Assembly (NCBI GenBank): GCA_002869885.2
Contig: NEWR02000009.1
Coordinates: 225,318-277,828, forward strand
Direction of reading: 5' to 3'
Source of the DNA: Nitrospira sp. CG24C
Lineage (GTDB): Bacteria > Nitrospirota > Nitrospiria > Nitrospirales > Nitrospiraceae
DNA: 52,511 nucleotides
Shown: one piece after another, positions 41,575 through 49,668 of the stretch
How the letters are laid out: each line of letters starts with the position of its first letter
Position numbering within the stretch: the first letter of the stretch is position 1
Translations under genes and position numbers: made by a program
The notes under the pieces: model-generated
What the model saw: the letters and a program-made list of their open reading frames with translations, nothing else
What the model was told of the DNA's origin: nothing
Databases searched by the model: none

Positions 41575-42918
41575 ATGGATCGTTTTAGCTTCCGCCCACT
41601 GACATTTTTGATCACAGGATTTGGCTGGCTCCTGCTTTCCTCGTTGGTGGGGCTGGCCGTCATGATTGGATTGGTCCATGGTACGCCGCTGCCTTCTTGG
41701 TTGAGGTTGGTCCATGTGCATGCCATCCTCATCGGTGGCATCCTCCAACTCATGATCGGCGGGCTACTGGCTTCCCAATCCAGTGATTCCCAGAGCGGCC
41801 ATACCGGTGCGAACTCCCGCCCATGGCTGTTCGCCACCCTGAACGCCGCCACAGTCTTGTTGCTCATTGGATTCGGGCTCGGAAACATGATGATCGTCGG
41901 CGGGGCTGGAATTGTCGTGATTGGAGCCGTCGCCTCCATCGCTCCGGTCGCCTGGCAGCTCGCGCGGCAAAGCCAAACTCAACCGACCGGTTCATCCTGG
42001 CTCTATCGTTTCTCGCTCATTTCTCTATTCGTTGGATTGGTCATCAGCGTTGCGATGGCCTTCCAGTTCGTCCAGCAATACTACGCCTATGCGCGGCTTC
42101 TTCATCTACATCTGATTCTGTTGGGTTTTGTCACAATGGCCATGATCGGCGCCACCCATCGCCTCTTGCCGATTGTCTTGAACGCCGAACTCTACAGCCT
42201 GAAACTCGCCCGCTTCGTGATGATTGCGCTTCCCGCCGGCTTCGCCATTTTGATCGGTGGATTTATCACCTCGTCCCTCCACCTCGAACTCGCGGTCGGA
42301 GGGTTGCTCATTCTCAGCATCGGTCTCTACGCATACAATCTTCTGCGCACCTGGATAGGCTCAGGCCATCAGGGAAATGCCGCTTCCGACCATCTCCTGA
42401 TCGCGACGTTTTTCCTGGTTCTTATGATGGTCATGGGCGTGCTCGTCGGGGCGAATTTCCTCCCACAACCGCCGGTACTGCCATTTGGATCGTTGCACCT
42501 CGCGGCCTACACCCATATGGCCTTGATCGGATTTATGCTGCAGACAGTCATTGGAGCCTTGTCGTATGGCATCCCTGAGATACTGGCGGCCAGCCGGATT
42601 GCGAGCCGGAAAAAGCAGGGGCCCTATCGAGATCAACTCGCAGCCATCATGGACCGGTGGCGAGCCGTTCAGCTGATTGGATTGAGCTTGGGAACAATGG
42701 GCTTCGGCTTGCTCGCTGCGATGGCCTGGAACTTCCCACTCAGTGCGCTCTCCATTCAGATTGCGTCCTGGGTTACTGTCGGCCTGCTCCTTGGCAGCTT
42801 GACCATTTTTACCGCCAAGCTCGCCTGGGCTTTCGGCGCTTCGCCCTCAGGAGTCGTCGTTTCTCTCCCTAACAAGTTACTGAAAGAATCCACCACCGCC
42901 ATAGATCCTGCCGCGTAA
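41575..42918 (+). CDS. NnrS-like / haem-copper oxidase subunit I-like membrane protein
   Basis: 447 residues and about twelve membrane helices. His residues sit where haem or metal ligands are found in NnrS and cbb3-type subunit I: VHVHAILIGGILQ, LLHLHLILLGFVTMAMIG with a following THRLLPIVL, and LHLAAYTHMALIGFMLQTVIG. GGAGG is directly upstream of ATG. NnrS proteins are linked to NO handling; oxidase-like homologues are numerous in nitrite oxidisers. Without the Cu/His loop I cannot call it an active oxidase. Confidence 0.7.
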   Translation: MDRFSFRPLTFLITGFGWLLLSSLVGLAVMIGLVHGTPLPSWLRLVHVHAILIGGILQLMIGGLLASQSSDSQSGHTGANSRPWLFATLNAATVLLLIGFGLGNMMIVGGAGIVVIGAVASIAPVAWQLARQSQTQPTGSSWLYRFSLISLFVGLVISVAMAFQFVQQYYAYARLLHLHLILLGFVTMAMIGATHRLLPIVLNAELYSLKLARFVMIALPAGFAILIGGFITSSLHLELAVGGLLILSIGLYAYNLLRTWIGSGHQGNAASDHLLIATFFLVLMMVMGVLVGANFLPQPPVLPFGSLHLAAYTHMALIGFMLQTVIGALSYGIPEILAASRIASRKKQGPYRDQLAAIMDRWRAVQLIGLSLGTMGFGLLAAMAWNFPLSALSIQIASWVTVGLLLGSLTIFTAKLAWAFGASPSGVVVSLPNKLLKESTTAIDPAA

Positions 42919-42929
42919 GACGCGAGACA

Positions 42930-43013
42930 TGCGAGAAAGGCGCGATCCGAAGTTCGAAGTTCGGGGTTCGAAGCTCTGAAAACATCGAACATCGAACCTC
43001 GAACCTCGAACCC
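42930..43013. repeat. GTTCGAAG word hairpin abutting a start codon
   Basis: It follows the 42918 stop. GCGAGAC words (42922-42945), then gaagttcgaagttcggggtt (42951-42970), and complementary acctcgaacctcgaaccc (42996-43013). It stops five bases before ATG 43018, so the translation start region of the next gene is made of repeat sequence. Confidence 0.6.
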
Positions 43014-43017
43014 TTTT

Positions 43018-43797
43018 ATGGAAGAATCCCTGACATTTCATGATCGCCTCGGCCATGGCATTGCTGCCATCCTGAGCACGCCCGATGGACCAACGACGCG
43101 TCTCGCCTTGCTGTGCCATGGATTTCTCTCCGGCAAGAACAGCGCAACCAACAAGACCTTGACCAGGCTCCTCAATGGACAGGGCCTGGCAACATTTCGG
43201 TTCGACTTTTTCGGCCAAGGAGAGAGTGACGGCCCGTTCGAAGAAATCACGACAACCCTGGCCATACATCAAACCGAAACCGCATTGGATCTGGTCATCG
43301 CCAGGGGCTACGACAGAATCGGACTCGTCGGTTCAAGTTTCGGAGGACTCGTCGCCACCCTCACGGCATCCCAGCGCCGCGACATCGCCTGTTTGGCCCT
43401 CAAATGTCCTGTGGTGGACTTTGCAGAAGAACTTCGCTTAACGTTTGGGCCTGACGAGTTGGCACAGTGGCAAGCCACTGACACGGTTCCGAATATCATG
43501 GGAGGGCCTGATCGAATCCGTTTGCGGTATGATTTTTACGAAGACGCCCTCAGACAGATCGCCTATGGGCCGGCTGAACGAATCACTGTACCCACACTGA
43601 TTGTCCAGGGGGAAAAGGACGAGTGTGTCCCCCTCCATCAAAGTCAGCGACTGTATGACGCACTCAGAGGACCGAAGAGGCTCGATCTCCTGCCTGAGGC
43701 CGATCACCAATTCACTCGGAGGGAAGACTTTCAGCAAATGACTACATTGATCGCTGATTGGCTCGTGACCTATCTCCAAACGAGACGTGAAGCGTGA
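43018..43797 (+). CDS. Alpha/beta hydrolase (serine aminopeptidase-like)
   Basis: 259 residues. HGFLSGKNSATN (oxyanion region), FRFDFFGQGESDG, nucleophile elbow VGSSFGGLVA (Ser near 108), acid in VQGEKDECVP, His in EADHQFTRRED: complete triad. The shape fits the S33/YfhR-like group of cytoplasmic esterases. There is no Shine-Dalgarno; the word hairpin ends five bases upstream. The gene end carries the words acgtgaagcgtgaaacgt, so a word array begins at the stop codon. Confidence 0.88.
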   Translation: MEESLTFHDRLGHGIAAILSTPDGPTTRLALLCHGFLSGKNSATNKTLTRLLNGQGLATFRFDFFGQGESDGPFEEITTTLAIHQTETALDLVIARGYDRIGLVGSSFGGLVATLTASQRRDIACLALKCPVVDFAEELRLTFGPDELAQWQATDTVPNIMGGPDRIRLRYDFYEDALRQIAYGPAERITVPTLIVQGEKDECVPLHQSQRLYDALRGPKRLDLLPEADHQFTRREDFQQMTTLIADWLVTYLQTRREA

Positions 43798-43887
43798 AAC
43801 GTATCTCGTTATTCGCATAAGAGCGATCAATCTACGATTGCAGTAACCGCCGCTCATGAAAAATCCAGTCCGTATGGTTCTCTAGCA

Positions 43888-44030
43888 GGATGCTCAAATA
43901 GACGACAGTTTTCACCCACCCACCCCAGCGCGCCGAGACGCGCCGATCACCCATGCAAGCCCGCAGGGAGCCTGGCGACTGAGGCATACGTTTCTCACCC
44001 GCCCACCCCGAGCTGCCAAGACAGCTCATA
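43888..44030. repeat. REP-like element variant
   Basis: Begins aggatgctcaaatagacgac. The interior ttcacccacccaccccagcg and ctcacccgcccaccccgag repeats, with the agctgccaagacagct hairpin, parallel the element at 41267. It is joined directly to the next copy at 44030; together they fill the 353-base gap after the hydrolase. Confidence 0.55.
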
Positions 44031-44153
44031 GGATGCTCAAAACGGTCATCCAACGCGGCCGCAGGTGAGAGAAAACCGGAGGCGTAGCCTCTGGGCTACG
44101 TTGAGGATTTTGTCGAACCGAGAACAAAGTTGGAGGCCGTTTTCAGCATCCTA
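44030..44153. repeat. REP-like 3'-end palindrome
   Basis: Read on the minus strand it begins just at the stop of the 44151 gene (ataggatgctgaaaacggcc) and ends gaccgttttgagcatcct. It aligns with 6549-6671 over nearly the whole length, including gttctcg, ctcaacgta and tacgcctc blocks. Confidence 0.7.
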
Positions 44154-44948
44154 TTGTGATTTGGCGCAGCGGAAGCCCGTATAACTATTGCGCGTTTCTG
44201 GTGGCAATTTGAATCGCCCATAGGTGAGAAGATATTTCGGCAGGTCGGACCACGATCCACCGCGTAAGACTTTAAACTTTCCCTGTTCAGGGCCTTGCGG
44301 ATTGCGCTCCGGCGAGGTCTTGTAATAGTCCGCACCGTACCAATCCTGCACCCACTCCCACACATTCCCAGCCATTTGGTAGAGCCCATAGGGACTCTTG
44401 CCCTGCTCATAGGACTGCGCGGGCATCAAAACCTGGCTATAGCTGAACCGTGCGCCCAATGCGAAATTCGCCAGATTCTTGTCGGGAGACTGGTTGCCCC
44501 AGGGATATAACCTTCCATCCGTTCCTCTGGCCGACTTCTCCCATTCCGCTTCGGTGGGAAGCCGCCTCCCCTTCCATTGGCAATAGGCATCGGCGTCCGG
44601 CCAGTCCACGCCGATCACCGGACGGTTACTATGCTGCGACAGGTCGACCCTGTCCCATTCCCATGGCGCGAGGCGGTTTGTGGCAGTAAGAAATGATGCG
44701 TACTGCCCTGCCGTCACTTCGTGGAGATCTATCAAGAAGGCGGGCAACCAGATTTGATGCTTGGGACGTTCATCCTCCAACGCCTGCATCCCGTCCAATC
44801 CCATTGCAAACTCGCCGGCAGGAATCTCAACCAGAGGAGTATCAGCAACAGCCGTCTGGTCCAAGGCCTTGGGCTTCCCAAGCCGATCAAGCTGAGCCTT
44901 TGCATTAGTATTGGAGATAAGGAGGAGAAGGATGGTCAAAACGATCAT
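44151..44948 (-). CDS. Formylglycine-generating-enzyme-like (SUMF1/FGE domain) secreted protein
   Basis: 265 residues from ATG 44948, giving the signal peptide MIVLTILLLLISNTNAKA. The FGE-sulfatase domain shows LVEIPAGEFAMGLDG, DLHEVTAGQYASFLTATNRL, VIGVDWPDADAYCQWKGRRL, PTEAEWEKSARGTDG, YPWGN, AGNVWEWVQDWYG, VLRGGSWSD and YTGFRCAKS. The redox Cys pair of true FGEs is not evident; one Cys follows NSYTGFR. Many such proteins are binding or structural. The ATG and first seven codons lie inside a REP-like element, and a second copy begins at the stop codon. Confidence 0.82.
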   Translation of the reverse strand: MIVLTILLLLISNTNAKAQLDRLGKPKALDQTAVADTPLVEIPAGEFAMGLDGMQALEDERPKHQIWLPAFLIDLHEVTAGQYASFLTATNRLAPWEWDRVDLSQHSNRPVIGVDWPDADAYCQWKGRRLPTEAEWEKSARGTDGRLYPWGNQSPDKNLANFALGARFSYSQVLMPAQSYEQGKSPYGLYQMAGNVWEWVQDWYGADYYKTSPERNPQGPEQGKFKVLRGGSWSDLPKYLLTYGRFKLPPETRNSYTGFRCAKSQ

Positions 44949-45057
44949 CCAGCAAGGCCGCAGGGAGGTTGAACGCCGAGGCGTACGCGGTTGGTACGTT
45001 GAGGCGTTCAAACGACCGAGAACGAAGCTGGGGATCGTTTTCACCTTCCTGCCTTGG
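44925..45057. repeat. REP-like palindrome supplying the start of the 44948 gene
   Basis: On the minus strand it starts caggaaggtgaaaacgatcc just after the methyltransferase stop. It has cttcgttctcgg, ctcaacgtacc and tacgcctcgg blocks as in the other copies and ends gatcgttttgaccatcctt. That end carries ATG 44948. Confidence 0.7.
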
Positions 45058-45717
45058 TTAGTGGATGATTCCACTGACCACCCAATGCCGATCATCGATG
45101 ACATCGATCAGCAGGCGCGTCAGATTCATCCGCGCCAACTGCGACCCGATCTCGTCTTCCGTGAAGGCGGCCAGCAGCGAGTTATAGAAGTCTCTTCTCA
45201 GAATGTCCGGAGCCCCGGAGGCATACCGATCGACAATGGCCTGCGCTTCTTCCGGCGAAGCCGGTCTGAACAGATCCATCACCAGCACAGGCGAGCCTGG
45301 CTTCACTGCCAATCGTAGCTTGTGCCAAAACTGCAACGGGTTCGGCACATGATGCAGCAGGCTATTGGAGATGGCTGCATCTACGGTACTCACTCCGGCG
45401 AGATCCTGAAATCGTTCACAGCGGAAAGTGATACGGCTGGACAACCCTGCTTCCTGTACAGCTTCTTCAGCCAACCGCACCATCGGCTCCGACGCATCGA
45501 CGCCGGTGATGCGGCAAGAGGGCAGCGCTCGCGCAAAGCGGAGAGGGATGTCGCCTGGCCCACAACCCAGGTCGAGAATGTGGCCCTCAGTGAACTCTGG
45601 AAAGTATTCGCGGAAACGATCGACGAAGCCCTGATTCTCCTGCTCGAAATCTGCCTGCGCATAGACGAGCGCCTGCTCAGGATCGTCCATCACTTCAGGT
45701 TCGAGTATGCGCTCCAT
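45058..45717 (-). CDS. Class I SAM-dependent methyltransferase
   Basis: 219 residues. SAM motif I HILDLGCGPGDIPLRFA near 46-62, acidic residue in ITGVDASEPMVRLA, motif FRCERFQDLAGVSTVDAAIS and post-motif LLHHVPNPLQFWHKL. The substrate cannot be inferred. It lies 21 bases after the MOSC gene on the same strand, so an operon PrmA-MOSC-methyltransferase-FGE-like is plausible, interrupted by repeat hairpins. Confidence 0.88.
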   Translation of the reverse strand: MERILEPEVMDDPEQALVYAQADFEQENQGFVDRFREYFPEFTEGHILDLGCGPGDIPLRFARALPSCRITGVDASEPMVRLAEEAVQEAGLSSRITFRCERFQDLAGVSTVDAAISNSLLHHVPNPLQFWHKLRLAVKPGSPVLVMDLFRPASPEEAQAIVDRYASGAPDILRRDFYNSLLAAFTEDEIGSQLARMNLTRLLIDVIDDRHWVVSGIIH

Positions 45718-45738
45718 GGTTTTCCCCTAACCTTGACC

Positions 45739-46227
45739 TTAGCCTTCTTGTATCGTGACTTCGTCCCCCGGCCTCACCAGGCCCTCACGCAGCACTTTCG
45801 CGTAGAGCCGACTCCAGCCTGGGTTCAGTTTCTGGGACACGCGTTTATAGTCTCTGTCCCGGAACCACTGAGCATTCTTATCGCAGGGAGACGTATAGCT
45901 CATAATCTCTAACTGAACCTCTGGCCCGACCTGAAGTCGATTTCCCGGCGTCAGCTTCTCCCACTCAAGCCCGGCGAACGTCAGGTTCTCTCCGGATGAA
46001 CCGGCCTCGATCGAATGGCCCTCGTCCTGCAGCCGCTCGATCAGCTCTTGCGAGTAGAGGCAGACCGCGCGATCGGGTCCGCCATGAAATTTGAGATTCT
46101 GTTGCCGGTCGCCCTCGACTCCGGCCTTGGTGATGACAGCCTCCAGCACAGGACGTTTCGGCACACCTCCGTCTGATACATTAATCTGGCATAGGTGGGG
46201 ATAGGGCGGGCGTCCATTCTCAGTCAT
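45739..46227 (-). CDS. MOSC domain protein (YiiM-like)
   Basis: 162 residues from ATG 46227 (AAGGAGTGAATCG upstream), overlapping the PrmA stop by four bases. The MOSC core shows AVITKAGVEGDRQQNLKFHG, GPDRAVCLYSQELIERLQDE, EAGSSGENLTFAGL, the conserved Cys in YTSPCDKNAQWF, and GRLV-like AKVLREGLVRPGDEV. MOSC proteins bind molybdenum cofactor or act in reduction of N-hydroxylated compounds. A word array (aaccttgaccttagcc) follows the stop. Confidence 0.88.
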   Translation of the reverse strand: MTENGRPPYPHLCQINVSDGGVPKRPVLEAVITKAGVEGDRQQNLKFHGGPDRAVCLYSQELIERLQDEGHSIEAGSSGENLTFAGLEWEKLTPGNRLQVGPEVQLEIMSYTSPCDKNAQWFRDRDYKRVSQKLNPGWSRLYAKVLREGLVRPGDEVTIQEG

Positions 46228-47108
46228 CGATTCACTCCTTCGCAAGATTCCGCCAGTAGCAATTCCAGCGCCACCCAACCCTCCTGCTCACGCCGCTGAC
46301 ACAGCATGGCGCCGACCTTGGAAAACGCTTCGATAATCTCTTGCTCTTGATCGAGTAAAATGCCGGACAGCAAGAGCCTCGCTCCGTGGCTCACGTACTG
46401 CGCCAATGCGTCGCACAACAGCAACAACGTCTGACGGTCGAGATTGGCCAGCACCAGATCCGGCCGTAGCGCTCCTTGCCGATCGACCTCTTCGAGCGTT
46501 CCGCACCGAAATTCGAGATGGTTCCCAAACCCGTTCTCTGCTGCATAGTCTCGCGCGCAATCCACCGCAACAGGATCGCACTCTACTCCAAGGGCCGAGG
46601 CTGCCCCAAGCTTCAACGCAACCATCGCTAAAATCCCGCTCCCAGCCCCCACATCCAGCACAGACTCGCCGCCGTGAATGAAGTCTTCAAGCCACTCCAA
46701 CAACATCCTGGTCGTCGCGTGATGCCCCGTGCCGAACGCCTGCTTCGGATCGAGCAGGATCTCAATATCCTGTCCCTGCAGCGCCACCGGCTCCCAACTC
46801 GGCCTGATCACAATCCGCTTGCCGATCCTGATCGGCCTGACCGACTGGGCCCACCGCTGGTTCCAATCCTGGTGCGGAAGAGACTGCACCAGGATGTTGG
46901 CCTCTGGCTGTTCCCTTCCCTCCATCTGTCGAAGTACTTGCCGAAGTCGTACGACATGATCCTGGGACCAGCGTTGGCTGGGCCAATAGATGTGAATCGT
47001 GCCTGCGTCTTGCCAGCTGCCCTGGACGAAGGGATCGGCCAGGAGCCCCAGCAACTCAGCCGCATCCACGTCGCTCCGAAAGCTCACATCAATCCACTCA
47101 TCCGGCAT
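46224..47108 (-). CDS. prmA: Ribosomal protein L11 methyltransferase
   Basis: 294 residues from ATG 47108; the longer frame to 47171 would run into the divergent gene and lacks support. PrmA architecture: N-terminal ferredoxin-like substrate domain, linker WNQRWAQSVRPIRIGKRIVI, then DPKQAFGTGHHATTRMLLEW and SAM motif VLDVGAGSGILAMVALKLGA, and DLVLANLDRQTLLLL. It methylates L11. The stop overlaps the MOSC start, so the two are coupled. Confidence 0.9.
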   Translation of the reverse strand: MPDEWIDVSFRSDVDAAELLGLLADPFVQGSWQDAGTIHIYWPSQRWSQDHVVRLRQVLRQMEGREQPEANILVQSLPHQDWNQRWAQSVRPIRIGKRIVIRPSWEPVALQGQDIEILLDPKQAFGTGHHATTRMLLEWLEDFIHGGESVLDVGAGSGILAMVALKLGAASALGVECDPVAVDCARDYAAENGFGNHLEFRCGTLEEVDRQGALRPDLVLANLDRQTLLLLCDALAQYVSHGARLLLSGILLDQEQEIIEAFSKVGAMLCQRREQEGWVALELLLAESCEGVNR

Positions 47109-47159
47109 CACAACACCAGCCAATTGACGAGAACAGCCCCATCCAGTAAGGTCAGCGCT

Positions 47160-49040
47160 ATGCTCCAACACCAGCCCGTGACACCGTTACCGAAAGCCCA
47201 TGCGCTGACCCGCCTGGTGGCGAAACTCGACCGCATGATCGCCCTCGCTACCACCTCTAGTTCCACCATTACCCGCTGGCGTCTGATCCTGTTCATCGTC
47301 GGAGCGATCTGCACGGTAGCCCTCTACAAAACGGGATGGTATCAAGCCGGCAATGGATCGCTCATCGGATTTGTTGCCCTGTTTTTGATTGTGGCCGTCT
47401 ATCATAACAGGCTCGAAAGTCGCTTGCACCGGCTTCGTCTCTGGAAGCAGATCAAGCTCGTGCACCTGGCACGACTCCGGCTGGATTGGTCTCATATCCC
47501 TGCTCGTCCGTCGAACGTTCCCGATCACCATCCCTATGCCAAAGACTTGGATCTCGTCGGCCCCCACTCGCTGCTTCATCTGCTCGATACCACCGTCTCT
47601 TCCTACGGGCAGGCGAGGTTAGGGTTCTGGCTGCTTGAGCAGCCACCGAAACCGGACCAGTGGCACTTGCGCCGCCGCCTCGTGCAAGAACTCATTCCAA
47701 AATCGTTGTTTCGCGATCGGCTGGGACTCGAAGCGCAGCTCATCGGCGAACAGGAGATCAACGGACGACGACTCGAAGCCGTCTTGCAACATACAGTCGG
47801 ATTCCCTCACCTCACGACCGTCTTAGCGATTCAAACTCTGCTGGCTACAGCCACCATCGGACTCGGCTTGAGCGCGCTGCTCGGCTGGCTGCCGAATTAT
47901 TGGATGTGGTCCTTCGCACCCTATGCCTTGATCTATTTCTGGACCGATCAGGGCGAAGAGCTATTGGAGCATGCGGTGGGGGTGCACTTCGAACTGGAAA
48001 AACTGGGAGCCGTACTGGGGTTTATCGAACGGCACGCCAGGCCTCGCCGCTCCGCGCTCGCCGGTCTGTGGGAGCCGCTGCTTACGCCAGGCATCAATCC
48101 GCCTCAACTCGTCAGGAAAGCGGCCCGCACCCTCCATGCGATCAGCGTCAAAGCCCATCCGCTGATCCATTTGGCCGTCAACGCGTTCTGCCCCTGGGAC
48201 TTGTGGTTCACCTACCGGCTCCAACAGATTCAGGCGCAGGTAGCTGACAACCTGCCGACCTGGCTGGACCGACTGGCCGAGGTCGAGGCAGCCTCGGCAC
48301 TCGCCACCTTTGCTTCACTCCACCCATCCTATCGCTGGCCGACCCCACTCACCGCCGATCCACAGCGTAATGGAACCTCTGCGAAGCTCTTGGTCAAGGA
48401 GCTCGGCCACCCGCTGATTCCTGAGACACACCGGGTCTCGAACGATCTTGCCCTTGAAACCTTGGGAACCGTACTCCTGGTGACTGGATCGAATATGTCA
48501 GGGAAAAGTACCTTCCTGCGAACTTTGGGCATCAATCTCTGCCTTGCCCAGGCAGGCGCCCCGGTCTGCGCCGGCCTTTTCGAATGGACATGGTTGCGCC
48601 TCGCCACCTGTATCCGCGTGGATGATTCGCTCGAAGCAGGCCTGTCGTTTTTCTATGCCGAGGTGAAACGCCTCAAAAGCCTGCTCGATGAGACGGCGGA
48701 TCGATCCAACGCGCCGGTCGTCTTCCTGATCGATGAAATCTTCAAAGGCACCAACAATCGTGAACGATTGATCGGGAGCCGTGCCTTCATTACCGCCCTC
48801 TCGCAAGGCAATGGCTTCGGCTTGGTCACCACTCACGATTTGGAATTGACCGACCTCGACAAGACGGTGCCCGGATTGCGGAACGCCCACTTTCAGGAAA
48901 CGGTGGCAGCCGGCGCGTTGCAATTTGACTACAAGCTCAGACCAGGACCCTGCCCCACCACCAACGCGCTACGGATTATGGAGTTGGAGGGGTTGCCGAT
49001 CTCCCAAGGAAAGACGGGCGAGAAGGTTATCGATCCTTGA
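47160..49040 (+). CDS. Membrane-anchored MutS-like ATPase
   Basis: 626 residues from ATG 47160; an upstream extension to 46674 is antisense to prmA. Two N-terminal membrane helices (WRLILFIVGAICTVALYKTG, SLIGFVALFLIVAVYH) and a further pair near 220-265 (LAIQTLLATATIGLGLSALL, YWMWSFAPYALIYFW) flank a MutS III-like helical core. The C-terminal MutS V ATPase has VTGSNMSGKSTFLRTLG (Walker A 443-451), Walker B VVFLIDEIFKGTNN, and STH-like VTTHDLEL. The mismatch-recognition domain is absent, so it is not a repair MutS. Role unknown. It overlaps the convergent membrane gene by 14 bases. Confidence 0.88.
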   Translation: MLQHQPVTPLPKAHALTRLVAKLDRMIALATTSSSTITRWRLILFIVGAICTVALYKTGWYQAGNGSLIGFVALFLIVAVYHNRLESRLHRLRLWKQIKLVHLARLRLDWSHIPARPSNVPDHHPYAKDLDLVGPHSLLHLLDTTVSSYGQARLGFWLLEQPPKPDQWHLRRRLVQELIPKSLFRDRLGLEAQLIGEQEINGRRLEAVLQHTVGFPHLTTVLAIQTLLATATIGLGLSALLGWLPNYWMWSFAPYALIYFWTDQGEELLEHAVGVHFELEKLGAVLGFIERHARPRRSALAGLWEPLLTPGINPPQLVRKAARTLHAISVKAHPLIHLAVNAFCPWDLWFTYRLQQIQAQVADNLPTWLDRLAEVEAASALATFASLHPSYRWPTPLTADPQRNGTSAKLLVKELGHPLIPETHRVSNDLALETLGTVLLVTGSNMSGKSTFLRTLGINLCLAQAGAPVCAGLFEWTWLRLATCIRVDDSLEAGLSFFYAEVKRLKSLLDETADRSNAPVVFLIDEIFKGTNNRERLIGSRAFITALSQGNGFGLVTTHDLELTDLDKTVPGLRNAHFQETVAAGALQFDYKLRPGPCPTTNALRIMELEGLPISQGKTGEKVIDP

Positions 49041-49659
49041 GTACGAGAGCTCCCCTGTAGAAGAGATACATCCCGCCCATCTGGATCACGTGATAGAGAT
49101 CATTGTGGTTGAAGTGCTGATGGAGCGAGACTCCACTGACCTGTGCAGCCGCCCCCAAGAAACTCACCAGCACGGCTCCTACCAGCCATGGGGCACTCAT
49201 GGTCCTATGGGTCATGCCGACATACAACTGTAGCGCCAATATGCTCAGATTGGTGAAGGCATAATCATAGATGACATAGCGAAAGTCATCGCGGGTCGCC
49301 ATCCAAAGCACATAGATAATCAGCTGGGCATAGGGGATCAGCAGCGCGAACCGACGCACAGACGGCATGATGCAGGCGCTGAAGGTGCCGGTCAGCAGAA
49401 AGAAGCTCGCCAGTCCAATGGCATAGGCGGTGAGTTTCCACAATTCCTGAAGGACCGCCTCACTGAAAATCGTCGAGAAGCCATGAACCGTCCCGCCGGC
49501 GAGCGAAGCCAGTCCAAAACACGCAAACCCCGCAGCCCAAGAGTACACACTCGCCTGCGCAGTCCCCTTCCCCACCCTCCATAACCGCCAGGCGAAGAAA
49601 CCGCACAGCAAAGCAAGCGCATAGTCTGTCACCATCGTAGTTGGTTCAGAGAAAGACAT
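49027..49659 (-). CDS. Seven-helix membrane protein (DUF6962-like)
   Basis: 210 residues with six or seven membrane helices (for example DYALALLCGFFAWRLWRVGK, YAIGLASFFLLTGTFSACIM, PWLVGAVLVSFLGAAAQVSG) and a conserved-looking His-rich tail SLHQHFNHNDLYHVIQMGGM. Family assignment is tentative. Last gene of the three-gene operon with the FAD oxidase. Its 3' end overlaps the convergent MutS-like gene, which may let their transcripts interact. Confidence 0.65.
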   Translation of the reverse strand: MSFSEPTTMVTDYALALLCGFFAWRLWRVGKGTAQASVYSWAAGFACFGLASLAGGTVHGFSTIFSEAVLQELWKLTAYAIGLASFFLLTGTFSACIMPSVRRFALLIPYAQLIIYVLWMATRDDFRYVIYDYAFTNLSILALQLYVGMTHRTMSAPWLVGAVLVSFLGAAAQVSGVSLHQHFNHNDLYHVIQMGGMYLFYRGALVLKDR

Positions 49660-49668
49660 GGATTAACT

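Noticed and set aside
44949..45104. Longer N-terminus of the FGE-like gene up to 45104
   Set aside because: The extra 52 residues are translated repeat sequence and overlap the end of the methyltransferase gene; the signal peptide begins at 44948.
46674..47159. N-terminal extension of the MutS-like protein back to 46674
   Set aside because: This part is exactly antisense to prmA and low-complexity; ATG 47160 starts a normal protein with membrane helices.
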